DNA of 64,000 bases from NCBI RefSeq assembly GCF_029168945.1, contig NC_083603.1, forward strand, positions 13,826,001 to 13,890,000. Direction: 5' to 3'. Shown here piece by piece: positions 1 through 12,100 of this stretch (positions within the stretch are counted from its first letter, which is position 1; every line of letters starts with the position of its first letter). Both the position numbers and the translations under genes were made by a program. Source of the stretch: Cannabis sativa (lineage: Eukaryota; Streptophyta; Magnoliopsida; Rosales; Cannabaceae). Below the pieces are notes generated by a model that saw nothing but the letters and a program-made list of their open reading frames with translations, had not been told where the DNA came from and searched no databases.

Positions 1-1895
1 TAAACGTAAACTGTGAGTCGACAGACTCAGTAAGAAAAGCATAATAATACTCATACATAATTCTAACTGCCGTGTCCAACACGATACTGAGTCCCGCTAC
101 TGCCGTGTCCAACACGGTACTGAGCCACTACTGCCATGTCCAACATGGTACTGAGTTTTGAACGTTCACAGGGACGGTACTATTGACAAGTATCCTCCTG
201 ATCGGTCGAACCGGTCATACTCCGGCTGCTGGTCATACTCCAGCCTGTACCGACGGGATAGGTCAATAGCACGGAACCAGCAACCAAATGTGAGCCTGAT
301 CGGTCGAACCGGTCATACTCCGCCGTCGGTCATACTCCACTCGTACCGACGTGACAGGGTTGGATGGTTCGAAGCCAATATACATAACTAATGTAATCTA
401 ACAGGCTTCCTACATGCACGCTAAACATGTAATCTACATATGCATACTGTTATACTAATCTTACCTGGATTCCGAATTCAGGGGTGCCGGTCAACCTGAC
501 TGGAACTTTAGCTGAGCGGCGGATTACAGGCTCCTAAACCATAAAAATCACAACACCATAAGTGACACGCTAAATCACTTCCCGGAGACTTAAACTAGGA
601 ACTAAAAGTTTCCCTATCGATAAAAAGCATGGCAATACCCCTTAAAACATAAAAATGAGGAAAAACACGGGTTCTGAAAATTCCCCAATCGGCAGACCGG
701 TTGCCCAACCGGAATTCCGGTTCTGGGAATTTTCGAAGCCCATCCGGAATTCCGGATGCCCAACCGGAATTCCGGTTCCTCGCAGACAGAACTTCAAAAA
801 TTCATATCTCAACCAATTCGACCCCAAATTGATTCAAACTTTCCAGACCTACTCCATACATCCCAAATAACATATCCAAGGCATCAAACCTACCCAGAAA
901 CCACAAATACAAAATTTGCCATTAAAGCTCAAGCTTTGAGTTCTAAACTCAAACTTGAGCAAATCCCTCAAACATGCAATCAAACCTGCTTAATTCTACT
1001 TAATTAAGCCTAACTAAGCCTCTGAAAACAATTAAAAACAACAACAACTTCACAGAAACAGATTCACTATATTTCTTCAAAAATCACATATTTTGCTTAG
1101 AAAAATCATGGCTTTAAACAAAGTAACAAGCTTGCAATAAAACCTAGATAATCTATTCATTTAAAACCTAATTAAGCTTCTGTAAACAACAATTAAACAC
1201 AGCAACATACAGCCATACAAACTAACATGCAACCTACCATTTTCACCTCAAAAACATCAAGAACAAAAAGAAAGGTTGAGAACAACTTACTAGCAACTAA
1301 GGATCACAAAATCTACACAAGATGGGCTTGAATCACCAAGGAAAACTCCTCCTCCTTGCTGCTCAAAGAGGGCCGAAAAGAGAGAGGCTTGAGAGAGAGT
1401 TGAAAATTCTATTTTCCTAACTTAGTATTTTTTGTAAAAATGAAGGGAATAACAAATAAAAGCCAGTAATATCCTTTTACATTTCAGCCAATAATTAAAT
1501 AAAAATAAACATTTATTTCATTTAATAAACTCACAAAAGACAAAACACTAATGGGGCAAAAAGACCATTTTACCCCTCCACCTTAAAACCACATAAATCA
1601 ATCTAAAGGGGGTATTTTGGGGAAATTCTAAATTCCCGGCCATTCCCGACATTCCCAATGTCTAAAACCAGTCCCAAACTAATAACATGCTAAGTTGTGA
1701 TTTCTACTGAGCCAAACGCCGAGTTCCAAAATACCGGGCACCGGAAATGCAAACTATGAAAACTACTGAATAACATAACCATGCATTTCTGAATTCCATA
1801 AATAACAGTAATAAATTATTTAAATAGCTATAAATAATTTTCATAAATAATCATGATTAACTGATAATTTCCAAATTAACTAAGCGGGCTTTACA
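1..1895 (-). repeat. 3' LTR of Gypsy A (window-truncated)
   Basis: Matches 7217-9110 closely to the TTACA end at 1891-1895; the first part of the LTR (equivalent to 6868-7216) lies before the window. It contains about three tandem copies of a 30-bp unit with GTGTCCAACAC inverted repeats (about 66-157), GGTCATACTCC repeats (about 200-350) and three 16-bp palindromes at 707-777. ORFs called here (158-391, 642-1007) are not conserved as proteins and are not genes. Confidence 0.92.
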
Positions 1896-1911
1896 ACTAT
1901 CCCCCCCTAAA
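1896..1911 (-). other. Polypurine tract of Gypsy A
   Basis: On the minus strand a G-rich purine run, containing seven consecutive G, directly abuts the 3' LTR. It is the expected plus-strand DNA primer. The pol stop codon (TAG at 1897-1899) lies inside it, one base from the LTR. Confidence 0.85.
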
Positions 1912-3909
1912 AAGGATTTCGTCCCCAAAATCTAACCTGAATAACTCTGGATACTGAGCTTTCATATCTGACTCTAGCTCCCAGGTGGCTTCTTCCACTT
2001 TACTTTTTCTCCAGAGAACCTTGACCAATGCTATGGTCTTATTCCGAAGGACTTTATCCTTTCTATCTAGTATCTGCACTGGCTGTTCCTCATAAGTCAT
2101 GTCTGGCTGTAGCTCAAGACTCTCATAACTGAGTATATGAGAGGGATCTGAAACGTATTTTCTCAACATCGAGACATGGAATACGTTGTGAACTGGTGAT
2201 AAGGCTGGAGGCAATGCTAACCGATATGCCACTTGACCTATCTTCTCGAGAATCTCGAAAGGTCCTGTAAATCTAGGGCATAACTTGCCTCTTTTCCCGA
2301 AACGTTTGATCCCCTTCATCGGAGATACCCGTAAGAACACATGTTCCCCTATTTGGAACTCAACATCTCTGCATTTTGGATCTGCGTAACTCTTCTGTCT
2401 GCTCTGTGAGGCAAGCATTCTAGCTTTTATCTTCTCTATCGCCTCATTGGTCCGCTGTACTGACTCAGGACCTAGGTATTTCCTCTCCCCTGTCTCATCC
2501 CAATGGATAGGGGATCTACATTTCCTACCGTACAACAGTTCATAGGGAGCCATCCCTATCGTACTCTGATAACTGTTGTTGTAAGAAAATTCTATCAATG
2601 GTAGATACTTATTCCATGAGCCTTCAAAGTCCATAACACAAGCTCTCAACATGTCCTCCAATATCTGAATTGTCCTTTCGGACTGACCATCTGTCTGAGG
2701 ATGGAATGCTGTACTGAATTTTAGCTTTGTACCCATTGCTCGTTGCAAACTTTGCCAAAATTTAGAGGTGAATTTCGGATCCCTGTCCGAAACTATAGAC
2801 TTCGGTACCTCGTGAAGTCTCACTATCTCTCTGACATACAACTCTGCCAACTGATCCAGTGTAAATGTTGTTCTAACCGGCAGAAAATGAGCAGATTTCG
2901 TGAATCGATCCACCACTACCCAGATGGAATCAAATAAACCCGTGGTCCTAGGTAACCCGACCACAAAATCCATCGTAATATCCTCCCATTTCCATTTTGG
3001 TAGGGTTAGAGGCTGCAACAACCCTGCTGGTCTCTGATGTTCAGCCTTAATCTGCTGACAAGTGAGGCATCTCGATACGAATTCTACCAAATTCTTCTTC
3101 ATACCGTTCCACCAGAAGTACGGTTTCAAATCTTGGTACATCTTGGTGGTGCCGGGATGCAGAGAATACGGGGTAGAATGAGCCTCCTCAAAGATCTCAT
3201 TCTTAAGTTCCACACTATTCGGAACACAAACCCTGGCTTTATACAAAAGCATCCCACTATCTGACACTGAAAAGTCCTTGGCTTGACCAGCCAACACCTC
3301 ATCTCGGATTTTCACTAACTCCGGATCTGTCATCTGAGCGACTTTTATTCTTTCCAACAGATCAGATTGCAGCGTTAAGTTGTGAAGCTGACCTACCACA
3401 AACTCAATGCTGGATCTAACCATATCCTCTGCTAGCTGAGGTGAGATCTGAACCATACTAGCTACTTGCCCGGGACCCTCTCTGCTCAGGGCATCTACCA
3501 CTACATTGGCTTTTTCGGGATGATAGAGGATCTCACAATCGTAATCCTTCACTAATTCCAACCAACGCCTTTGTCTCATATTCAAATCCTTCTGAGTAAA
3601 GAAATATTTGAGACTTTTATGGTCGGTATAGATCTCACACTTCTCCCCGTAAAGGTAATGCCACCAAATCTTCAGTGCAAAAACCACTGCGGCCAATTCT
3701 AGATCATGAGTCGGGTATCGCTGTTCATAATCCTTTAACTGACGGGAGGCATGAGCGATGACCCGATCGGCTTGCATCAACACACACCCCAAACCCTGTT
3801 TGGATGCGTCACAATATACTACGAACTTCTCCTTGTCCGAAGGCAAAGCTAGCACTGGAGCAGTAATCAACCTCTGTTTCAGCTCCTGAAAACTAGCTTC
3901 ACATTTATC
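1897..3909 (-). CDS. Gypsy A pol, downstream half: RNase H, integrase, chromodomain
   Basis: This is the continuation, in the same frame, of the frame that stops at 3910-3912. The first Met is at 3870 and gives 657 residues. RNase H has D21, E58, D82 and D126 in the expected contexts (YCDAS, DLELA, TDHKS, VVDALS). The integrase zinc region has H231, H238, C268 and C271. The catalytic triad is D301, D362 (SDRD) and E398, with 35 residues between the last two, the usual DD35E. A chromodomain-like segment lies at about 595-645 ([18 protein letters not shown]). All catalytic residues are present, so the only obvious lesion in the element's protein is the stop that separates this half. No independent start or promoter is visible, so it would be made only by read-through or from a related copy. 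Confidence 0.9.
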   Translation of the reverse strand, partial: DKCEASFQELKQRLITAPVLALPSDKEKFVVYCDASKQGLGCVLMQADRVIAHASRQLKDYEQRYPTHDLELAAVVFALKIWWHYLYGEKCEIYTDHKSLKYFFTQKDLNMRQRRWLELVKDYDCEILYHPEKANVVVDALSREGPGQVASMVQISPQLAEDMVRSSIEFVVGQLHNLTLQSDLLERIKVAQMTDPELVKIRDEVLAGQAKDFSVSDSGMLLYKARVCVPNSVELKNEIFEEAHSTPYSLHPGTTKMYQDLKPYFWWNGMKKNLVEFVSRCLTCQQIKAEHQRPAGLLQPLTLPKWKWEDITMDFVVGLPRTTGLFDSIWVVVDRFTKSAHFLPVRTTFTLDQLAELYVREIVRLHEVPKSIVSDRDPKFTSKFWQSLQRAMGTKLKFSTAFHPQTDGQSERTIQILEDMLRACVMDFEGSWNKYLPLIEFSYNNSYQSTIGMAPYELLYGRKCRSPIHWDETGERKYLGPESVQRTNEAIEKIKARMLASQSRQKSYADPKCRDVEFQIGEHVFLRVSPMKGIKRFGKRGKLCPRFTGPFEILEKIGQVAYRLALPPALSPVHNVFHVSMLRKYVSDPSHILSYESLELQPDMTYEEQPVQILDRKDKVLRNKTIALVKVLWRKSKVEEATWELESDMKAQYPELFRLDFGDEILFRGG

Positions 3910-6621
3910 TCACCAGATAAATCGCTGATTCTTCTTTGTAAGCTCGGTTAGGGGCATTGAAATTTTAGAGAACCCTTCGACGAACCTACGGTAGTACCCA
4001 ACTAAACCCAAGAAGCTTCTGATCTCTGTCACTGTCTTCGGTCTCGGCCAATCCCTGACGGATTCAATCTTCCCGGGATCCACCTTGATCCCATCTTTGC
4101 TCACAATGTGCCCTAAGAAGGACACCTGAGATAGCCAGAACTCACATTTCTTGAACTTGGCATAAAGCTTATGTTCTCGAAGCCGTTGCAGTACCATCTG
4201 AAGATGTAACTCATGCTCCTCTTCTGATGGAGAGTACACGAGGATGTCGTCGATAAACACAATCACACAGATATCGAGGAAATCCTTGAATACTCTATTC
4301 ATCAGGTCCATGAATGCTGCAGGAGCATTGGTTAGTCCGAATGACATAACCAGAAATTCGTAATGTCCATACCTAGTGCGGAAGGCTGTCTTTGGAATGT
4401 CCTCCTCTCGGATTCTCAACTGATGATAACCCGAACGGAGATCAATCTTAGAAAAGACTGTCTTCCCCTGAAGCTGATCGAACAAATCATCGATCCTAGG
4501 TAATGGATATTTATTCTTCACCGTCAGCTTGTTCAACTCCCTGTAGTCGATGCACATCCTCATAGATCCATCCTTCTTCTTGACGAATAAAACCGGGGCT
4601 CCCCAGGGTGACACACTGGGCCGAATGAACCCTATGTCAAGCAACCCTTGGAGCTGAATCTTTAATTCCTTAAGTTCAGCTGGAGCCATTCTATACGGGG
4701 CTTTGGAAACCGGTTCCACCCCTGGTGCCAAGTCTATCACGAAATCAATCTCCCGCTGAGGTGGTAACCCTGGAAGTTCTTCGGGAAAAACATCCAAAAA
4801 TTCCCGAACCACCCTGATGTCCTCTGGCCGAATGGTATCTGGCCGAGTGGTGTCCACCACCACGGCCAGAAACCCTAAGCAACCGCCGTGCAATAATTCT
4901 CTAGCTGACATAGCCGAGATCACCGGGATCCTAGATCCCTGAACTGAACCAACAAATACAAACAGTTCTTCACTTTCCGGTTGGAAGATCACCATCTTCC
5001 TTTTACAATCAATGCTCGCCGAATATTTAGATAGGAAATCCATTCCTAAAATAATATCGAATTCGACTAAACTCATCTCTATCAGATCAGCACTTAACTC
5101 TCTACCATCTATCCTGATCGGCATAGACCTAATCCACCTATTGGAGATAACCAATTCTCCGCCAGGTAACAGGGTTCCAAACCCTGATTCATACCTATCA
5201 TGCGGTCTACCCAATTCACTAAAGACTCTGGCTGCCACATAAGAATGTGTAGCCCCAGAATCAAACAGTACTGAATATAGTGAGTTGTTAATAAAAAGCT
5301 GACCTGTGACAACTGATGGGCTGGCATCTGCATCAGCCTGCGTGATAGCGAACACCCTGGCTGGAGTGGGTATCGCTGGAGCTCGCGGTGCCTCTGGTCG
5401 GAGCTGGGGACAGTCCCTCTTGAAGTGTCCGGGCATGCCACAATGAAAGCATCCCTGACCTTTGCACTCACCCCGATGGTGCCTCTTGCAGCTAGGGCAC
5501 TCGGGATAGGAGAATCGGGTCTCAGTACCACCAGGACGACTCCCTCTGCTCTGGTTCCCCCGGAACCTCTTGTTCTCACTCGAGCCACCGGAAGCAGTGG
5601 GTGCTCTCTTCCTCTGATCAATGGCCGAACCACTACTCCCCCTGCTATAGCCTGATGCAGGAGCGGTAGGAGCCCCGCCACTCACCGGAGTACTGGCTGA
5701 CTCTAACATGCACCCAACTGCGCCCTCAGCACGCAGTGCCTTCTCCACCATCTGAGCATAGGTGGTGCTGTCGTCTGTGGTGATCATCAAATCATGCCTG
5801 ATCCTGGCATTCAACCCGTCCAGATACTTCTCCTTCTTGCTGAAGTCGGTCGGCATAATTCCCGAGGCTAACCTCACCAACCGATCAAACTGAGTAGTAT
5901 ACTCAGTGACGCTCATGTTCTCACGCTGGGTCAGGTGAGCGAACTCTTTCCTCTTGGCGCTTCTGACCGCCTCGTTGTAGTACTTTGCATTAAAGAGTTC
6001 CTGGAACCTTTCCCAGGTCATGGTGGTGACGTCATGGATCTGAGACACCATGTCCCACCATACCAGAGCGTCCTCCTGGAACTGGAATGTGGCGCACACC
6101 ACTCTGTCGTTACCGGTGACACCCATGAAATTCAGAATCTTGGTGATCACCGTCAGCCATTGCTCGGCTTTCATCACGTCCGGACCTCCCAGGAAAACCG
6201 GAGGTGCTTGCTTCTGGAACCGTTCGTACAGAGGTTCCAATCTATGGGCCGCCACCACTATCTCGGCCTGGGCAGCATGGGCAGGTGCCACTGGAACTAC
6301 GGGCACAGGAACTGCAGGAGCACCCTGCTGTCTCAACCTCTGAATCTCGAGGTCTTGCTCTTCGATCCGGGCTTGCATTTCCGCAAACCGTAACTCCCAG
6401 TTCTGGGCTCCCTGATCGGCTGGGGAAGCCTGGGCAGCCTGTGGTGGGTTCTCATCACCCCGACCACGAGCCCTGCCTCGGGGACCTCTACCTCGGCCCC
6501 TAACAGGTGGGGGAAACTGAGCTCCCTGTCCTTGGTTCGACCCCACGGAATTACCCTGACTCCTGGTAGTCCGCCTGGCGTCCATCAAATTAGAACCGCC
6601 TGCGAAACCAAGAGTTGGCAT
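3910..6621 (-). CDS. Gypsy A gag-protease-reverse transcriptase
   Basis: 903 residues. Met13 (codon at 6585) is the likelier start, because the related element E begins at the equivalent MDA-R-TRSQG. In order: a basic RG-rich N-terminus (about 40-55); the retrotransposon gag domain (about 130-270); a CPSC..H..C cluster followed by the CCHC zinc knuckle [14 protein letters not shown] (391-404); the aspartic protease motif LFDSGATHS (452-460, D454); and RT from about 640, with FIDD at 789-792 in place of the commoner YIDD. The frame ends after KKNQRFIW at a TGA (3910-3912) where elements E and F have a serine codon, so this is one nonsense change (TCA to TGA) just before RNase H. Gag would form the cytoplasmic particle and RT would copy the RNA from the tRNA-Met primer. 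Confidence 0.93.
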   Translation of the reverse strand: MPTLGFAGGSNLMDARRTTRSQGNSVGSNQGQGAQFPPPVRGRGRGPRGRARGRGDENPPQAAQASPADQGAQNWELRFAEMQARIEEQDLEIQRLRQQGAPAVPVPVVPVAPAHAAQAEIVVAAHRLEPLYERFQKQAPPVFLGGPDVMKAEQWLTVITKILNFMGVTGNDRVVCATFQFQEDALVWWDMVSQIHDVTTMTWERFQELFNAKYYNEAVRSAKRKEFAHLTQRENMSVTEYTTQFDRLVRLASGIMPTDFSKKEKYLDGLNARIRHDLMITTDDSTTYAQMVEKALRAEGAVGCMLESASTPVSGGAPTAPASGYSRGSSGSAIDQRKRAPTASGGSSENKRFRGNQSRGSRPGGTETRFSYPECPSCKRHHRGECKGQGCFHCGMPGHFKRDCPQLRPEAPRAPAIPTPARVFAITQADADASPSVVTGQLFINNSLYSVLFDSGATHSYVAARVFSELGRPHDRYESGFGTLLPGGELVISNRWIRSMPIRIDGRELSADLIEMSLVEFDIILGMDFLSKYSASIDCKRKMVIFQPESEELFVFVGSVQGSRIPVISAMSARELLHGGCLGFLAVVVDTTRPDTIRPEDIRVVREFLDVFPEELPGLPPQREIDFVIDLAPGVEPVSKAPYRMAPAELKELKIQLQGLLDIGFIRPSVSPWGAPVLFVKKKDGSMRMCIDYRELNKLTVKNKYPLPRIDDLFDQLQGKTVFSKIDLRSGYHQLRIREEDIPKTAFRTRYGHYEFLVMSFGLTNAPAAFMDLMNRVFKDFLDICVIVFIDDILVYSPSEEEHELHLQMVLQRLREHKLYAKFKKCEFWLSQVSFLGHIVSKDGIKVDPGKIESVRDWPRPKTVTEIRSFLGLVGYYRRFVEGFSKISMPLTELTKKNQRFIW

Positions 6622-6851
6622 ATCAGGTCGTATTCAAGGAGAGTTTACTAATGCCGCTTAATTTGGAAATTAAAAACGAAACATGCGCCTATTCTACTAT
6701 CAGGCTACTAACATGCTTCCTAACAGGCTTTTCTTTTTCATAACTGAATAAAATAAACTACTAAAGCAATAAAGGCTTACTGAACCGTGAACCGAGCTAA
6801 CTGCTGATGATGATTGTACATGTCGTGACGATCTTCGGAAGACAACCTGGC
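6622..6851 (-). other. Untranslated leader of Gypsy A between primer site and gag
   Basis: About 230 bases with no ORF. The matching interval in element E is 46030-46294. Confidence 0.7.
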
Positions 6852-6864
6852 GGCTCTGATACCA
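6852..6864 (-). other. Primer binding site of Gypsy A (tRNA-iMet)
   Basis: The minus strand reads TGGTATCAGAGCC, complementary to the 3' end of plant initiator tRNA-Met. It starts three bases inside the 5' LTR end, as expected for minus-strand priming. Confidence 0.92.
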
Positions 6865-6867
6865 AAT

Positions 6868-9110
6868 TGTAACACCCTAACTACCATAGGCGTATTACGT
6901 GATTTTTAAACGTACTGTGCAGCTCGTTGCTAATCAACGAGGTTTATGGAAAAACGTGATTAATTAAAATTTTGCTTTTTAATTAAACTTATAAAACAAT
7001 ATTACAAAAGACTCGGGATCCCGATCATAAAATTATTTACAAAAGATTTAACTGTTTAACTGATACACAAAATAAAGGTCGTCTAACGACCAGTTACAAA
7101 AAATCAGCCTCGCTGTCCCGATGATCGTACGCTCCAAGCCTAACCGCCCCGACATGTACAATCTTCAAAAGCTCGCTCATGGCCCATCAGCTTTAGCCTT
7201 GCCTTTACCTACACATAAACGTAAACTGTGAGTCGACAGACTCAGTAAGAAAAGCATAATAATACTCATACATAATTCTAACTGCCGTGTCCAACACGAT
7301 ACTGAGTCCCGCTACTGCCGTGTCCAACACGGTACTGAGCCACTACTGCCATGTCCAACATGGTACTGAGTTTTGAACGTTCACAGGGACGGTACTATTG
7401 ACAAGTATCCTCCTGATCGGTCGAACCGGTCATACTCCGCCGTCGGTCATACTCCAGCTCGTACCGACGGATAGGTCAATAGCACGGAACCAAGAACCAA
7501 ATGTGAGCCTCGATCGGCCGAACCGGTCATACTCCGCCGTCGGTCATACTCCGGCCTCGTACCGACGTGACAGGGTTGGATGGTTCGAAGCCAATATACC
7601 TAACTAATGTAATCTAACAGGCTTCCTACATGCACGCTAAACATGTAATCTACATATGCATACTGTTATACTAATCTTACCTGGATTCCGAATTCAGGGG
7701 TGCCGCCAACCCGACCGGAACTTTAGCCGAGCGTACGGACATGTGCTCCTAAACCATAAAAATCACAACACCATAAGTGACACGCTAAATCACTTCCCGG
7801 AGACTTAAACTAGGAACTAAAAGTTTTCCTATCGATAAAAAGCATGGCAATACCCCTTAAAACATAAAAATGAGGAAAAACACGGGTTCTGAAAATTCCC
7901 CAATCGGCAGACCGGTTGCCCAACCGGAATTCCGGTTCTGGGAATTTTTGAAGCCCATCCGGAATTCCGGATGCACAACCGGAATTCCGGTTCCTCGCGA
8001 ACGTAACTTCAAAAATTCATATCTCAACCAATTCGACCCCAAATTGATTCAAACTTTCCAGACCTACTCCATACATCCCAAATAACATATCCAAGGCATC
8101 AAACCTACCCAGAAACTTAAATACAAAATTTGCCATTAAAGCTCAAGCTTTGAGTTCTAAACTCAAACTTGAGCAAATCCCTCAAACATGCAATCAAACC
8201 TGCTTAATTCTACTTAATTAAGCCTAACTAAGCCTCTGAAAACAATTAAAAACAACAACAACTTCACGAAACAAACATTCACTATATTTCTTCAAAAATC
8301 ACATATTTTGCTTAGAAAAATCATGGCTTTAAACAAAGTAACAAGCTTGCAATAAAACCTAGATAATCCATTCATTTAAAACCTAATTAAGCTTCTGTAA
8401 ACAACAATTAAACACAGCAACATACAGCCATACAAACTAACATGCAACCTACCATTTTCACCTCAAAAACATCAAGAACAAAAAGAAAGGTTGAGAACAA
8501 CTTACTAGCAACTAAGGATCACAAAATCTACACAAGATGGGCTTGAATCACCAAGGAAAACTCCTCCTCCTTGCTGCTCAAAGAGGGCCGAAAAGAGAGA
8601 GGCTTGAGAGAGAGTTGAAAATTCTATTTTCCTAACTTAGTATTTTTTGTAAAAATGAAGGGAATAACAAATAAAAGCCAGTAATATCCTTTTACATTTC
8701 AGCCAATAATTAAATAAAAATAAACATTTATTTCATTTAATAAACTCACAAAAGACAAAACACTAATGGGGCAAAAAGACCATTTTACCCCTCCACCTTA
8801 AAACCACATAAATCAATCTAAAGGGGGTATTTTGGGGAAATTCTAAATTCCCGGCCATTCCCGACATTCCCAATGTCTAAAACCAGTCCCAAACTAATAA
8901 CATGCTAAGTTGTGATTTCTACTGAGCCAAACGCCGAGTTCCAAAATACCGGGCACCGGAAATGCAAACTATGAAAACTACTGAATAACATAACCATGCA
9001 TTTCTGAATTCCATAAATAACAGTAATAAATTATTTAAATAGCTATAAATAATTTTCATAAATAATCATGATTAACTGATAATTTCCAAATTAACTAAGC
9101 GGGCTTTACA
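6868..9110 (-). repeat. 5' LTR of Gypsy A
   Basis: 2243 bases bounded by TGTAACACCC and GGCTTTACA (TG..CA, with TGTAA/TTACA inverted ends). On the minus strand it carries a donor-like CAG|GTAAGA and an acceptor-like TGTGTAG|G that bracket the tandem-repeat part. It also has three CCGGAATTCCGG palindromes near 7922-7992. Short ORFs at 7398-8085 are LTR sequence, not genes. Confidence 0.95.
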
Positions 9111-12100
9111 TAGGATATTTCTAAGATTGAGGTTTATATCAATTGGGAATAGAATTTCAGGATTATAATCATATGCGTCATTTAATTTCTTAAGAGAAAA
9201 TATAGAATGATATGAAATGATTTATAGACCATTCATCCAATGATATGTTATTGAGCTAATTCGAAATGAATAAGCTAAGAGGAATTAGGATAATTTCGTT
9301 TATAAATAAGAATCTAATGATGCTTCGATTAGCGAAAGTCAAAATAATCTTATTTATACAATCTTCTTGTTTCATATCGTAAAAATACTAGTCTAAGGTG
9401 TCATCAATTGATGAACAGCTAGATGTTGCATATACAATATTTATCTTTCGAGATCTAACACTATTATGTATGTCTAATGGTGAAAATCCACTAGGGATTT
9501 ATCTCATTAGATAAACAAGCCAAGTTAGACCAACAATGAAGATTCAAAATTAAACTACAACTTAATAACAGAAAATAACATGGTTCAATATAAATTCATA
9601 CACAATTCAGAAATTATAAACATATAGCAAGTAGGAATGACAAGTGAAAATACTAAAACTTACAATCCTAAATAATTTCCAAGGTTTTCAACAAACTGAT
9701 ATCAGTGTCCCGTTTAGGCGAGAGTCAAAGCTACCATTCATTGAATAGAGTTGTCAGCTCGTCTAAAATGTTAAACATTCTAGCAACCTTTTATTCGATC
9801 AAGATTGGAATTCAGCGTTGTCCCGTTTAGGCGAGAGTCAAGGCAATTCTATCTTATGAGCTTCCACCATTGTTTCATAATTTGCAAGTCAAGTATGGTC
9901 GCCACCATTAGGGTGATCCATACCATACAAAATACTTACAAACTACTTATCATGCGAGGTTAAACGGTGCGCAATTGCTAATGAACGTTCCTCCATTAGG
10001 GAGGATTACTCCCTAAAACAAACGCGGTGTAAAACCCACAATGGAGATCGAATATCTTAATAATAAAGCTCATTATTTAAAAAGTGTTGTATTTGCTTTG
10101 ATTCTCTTTATTTATTCTATTTATTTTAAATATATATTTATTTAATTAAAATTTCCAATTTAGAATAAAAAAATCTAAATATAAATTTTAATTTAATATT
10201 TATAAATTTTACTTAGATGGTTATGAAAATAACATGAATTATTTCCATCTTAGTAATAATTTCCAATAAATATTTAGAAAAATATTCAATTTAAGTTGTT
10301 ACAAAATTAATTTAAATTAATTTACAACTCAAATTTAATTTTCTATAAATATATATTGCATTTCGAAAAATTAAAGTATTCAAGGACACAATTTTCGAAA
10401 ATGCATATTAAAATAAAAAATAAATCCTGGAAAAATTATTCTAATTTAATGTTGGCCCAAAATTAATTAATAAAATTAATTTACAACAAAAAATATAATT
10501 TTCCTATTTAATTAAATATATAAGAAAAATTTCAAATATTTAAGTATGATGATGAAAATCAACTTAAATATTAATTTTCTATTTAATTAAATACACTAGA
10601 AAAATACTTCAAGCAAAAATATCATCTATCTAGATTTTTCTTTGACTAATTAATTCAATTTCTAATAATATACTTTAATTCAATTTATTTTAAATTAATC
10701 AATAAATGAAAAAATCATTGATTTAAGTTGATCCAAGAATTAATTAAAATAAATAATTAATTTACAACTTAATCTATTTTTCAAGATAAATTCAAAATCA
10801 TCTTGCATTATGAAATGCAATTTCGAAAATTGATTAATAAAATAAAGAAAAATATATTTTACTTCATTTATTTTAATTAATCATTAAATGAAAAAATCAT
10901 TGATTTAAGTTGGTCCAAAATTAAAATAAATAATTTACAGCTTTAATCTATTTTTTAAATAAAATTCGAAATTCAAGCATTTAAGAAATGCAATTTCGAA
11001 ATTTGATTAATAAAATAAAGAAAAAAAAATATATTTTGAAAATTATTTAAATTTAGTTGAAAAATTAAATTTCAACTAAAAATAATTTTCTATTTAATTA
11101 AGTGTCATGAAAAAGAAATATTTAAGTATCATGATGAAAATCAACTTAGATATTTAATTTTTCAAATTAATTAAATGTATTAAATTCAAGAAATAAATAA
11201 TTAAGTGTAGAGAAGGCTTAATTATTAATCTCTAGTTTAATACTAGGAAAAAATATGCTTAAAATAAATTGTACCAAAATTAATTATTTAAATAATTAAT
11301 TTCACAATTTATAATATTTTCCTATTTTAATATTAGAAATAATAAGTAGTCTAGAAATAACTATCTAGAAAATATCTTATTTGACTAAGTATCTTTTCCA
11401 CAAAATTTGAAAAATATCTAATTTAAGTTGTATTAGAAAAAATCTAGAACTTAAATATTTTCAAATTTAAATTTAATTAAATATCAAAAATTAAGTTGTA
11501 ACTACTTAATTTGAAAATATTCCATTTTATGTTAATATTCGAAAAAATATTAACTTAAAAAATATCTAAAGAATCTTAATAACCAATGCCTAAAATTCCT
11601 CAACTTAATTTTGAAATTTTAAATCCAAAAGATATTCAGATTTAAGTTGGTTAGTTGTAGATAACTAAATATCAACTTAAATAGGAATATTTAATGAAAA
11701 ATTTAAATTAAGCTCTAGAAAGAATCTAGATGGTTATAATTCTATATTTAATTAAATACAAGAAAATACATATAGTTTAGCTTAGAATAAAGAATTTTTT
11801 AAACTATAATTTTCTTAAATTAATTTCAAAATAAATGAAATTAATTATGTTGCTAATCAATTTTATTAGGTTAAACTAGTTTAATTAACCTAGTACAGTT
11901 ATTCGAATCAGGCAAATGGGCCTTCACAATTGGGGTGGTTCATGTGAGGGGGTGCTGGGTTCAGTATGTCGTACCCACTTCTATGGCTCCCAACTCTCAC
12001 ACAAGGCCCAAAAGAGAGGAATTTAACCTTAAAATGAACAACTGTTATTAATTGACTAAGCCCAAAAACTAAATGGGCCTAAATAAAATCTATCAAGAAC

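Larger units (their letters stand above)
1..9110 (-). mobile_element. Gypsy LTR retrotransposon A (Tekay-like chromovirus), nearly complete
   Basis: Read on the minus strand, the element runs 5' LTR (9110-6868), tRNA-Met primer site, gag-protease-RT-RNase H-integrase-chromodomain reading frame, polypurine tract, then a 3' LTR that leaves the window at base 1. Domain order (integrase after RNase H) defines Gypsy. The C-terminal chromodomain-like segment and LTRs over 2 kb fit the Tekay/Del chromovirus lineage; that lineage call is from memory of the family, not a search. The right LTR ends at 9110 and is followed by TAGGA, the likely 5-bp target duplication; its partner lies before the window. 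Sequence from 9111 onward resumes element B at a point matched in element C near 31783, so A inserted into B. The two LTRs are nearly identical over most of their length, so the insertion looks young. Confidence 0.93.

Noticed and set aside
66..370. CRISPR-like repeat array
   Set aside because: Units are imperfect, contiguous or unevenly spaced, lie inside an LTR of a eukaryotic element, and have no cas genes.
5109..6503. ORFs on both strands overlapping Gypsy A gag (5109-5681, 5935-6393, 6204-6503)
   Set aside because: They are shadows of the gag frame, with no motifs of their own.
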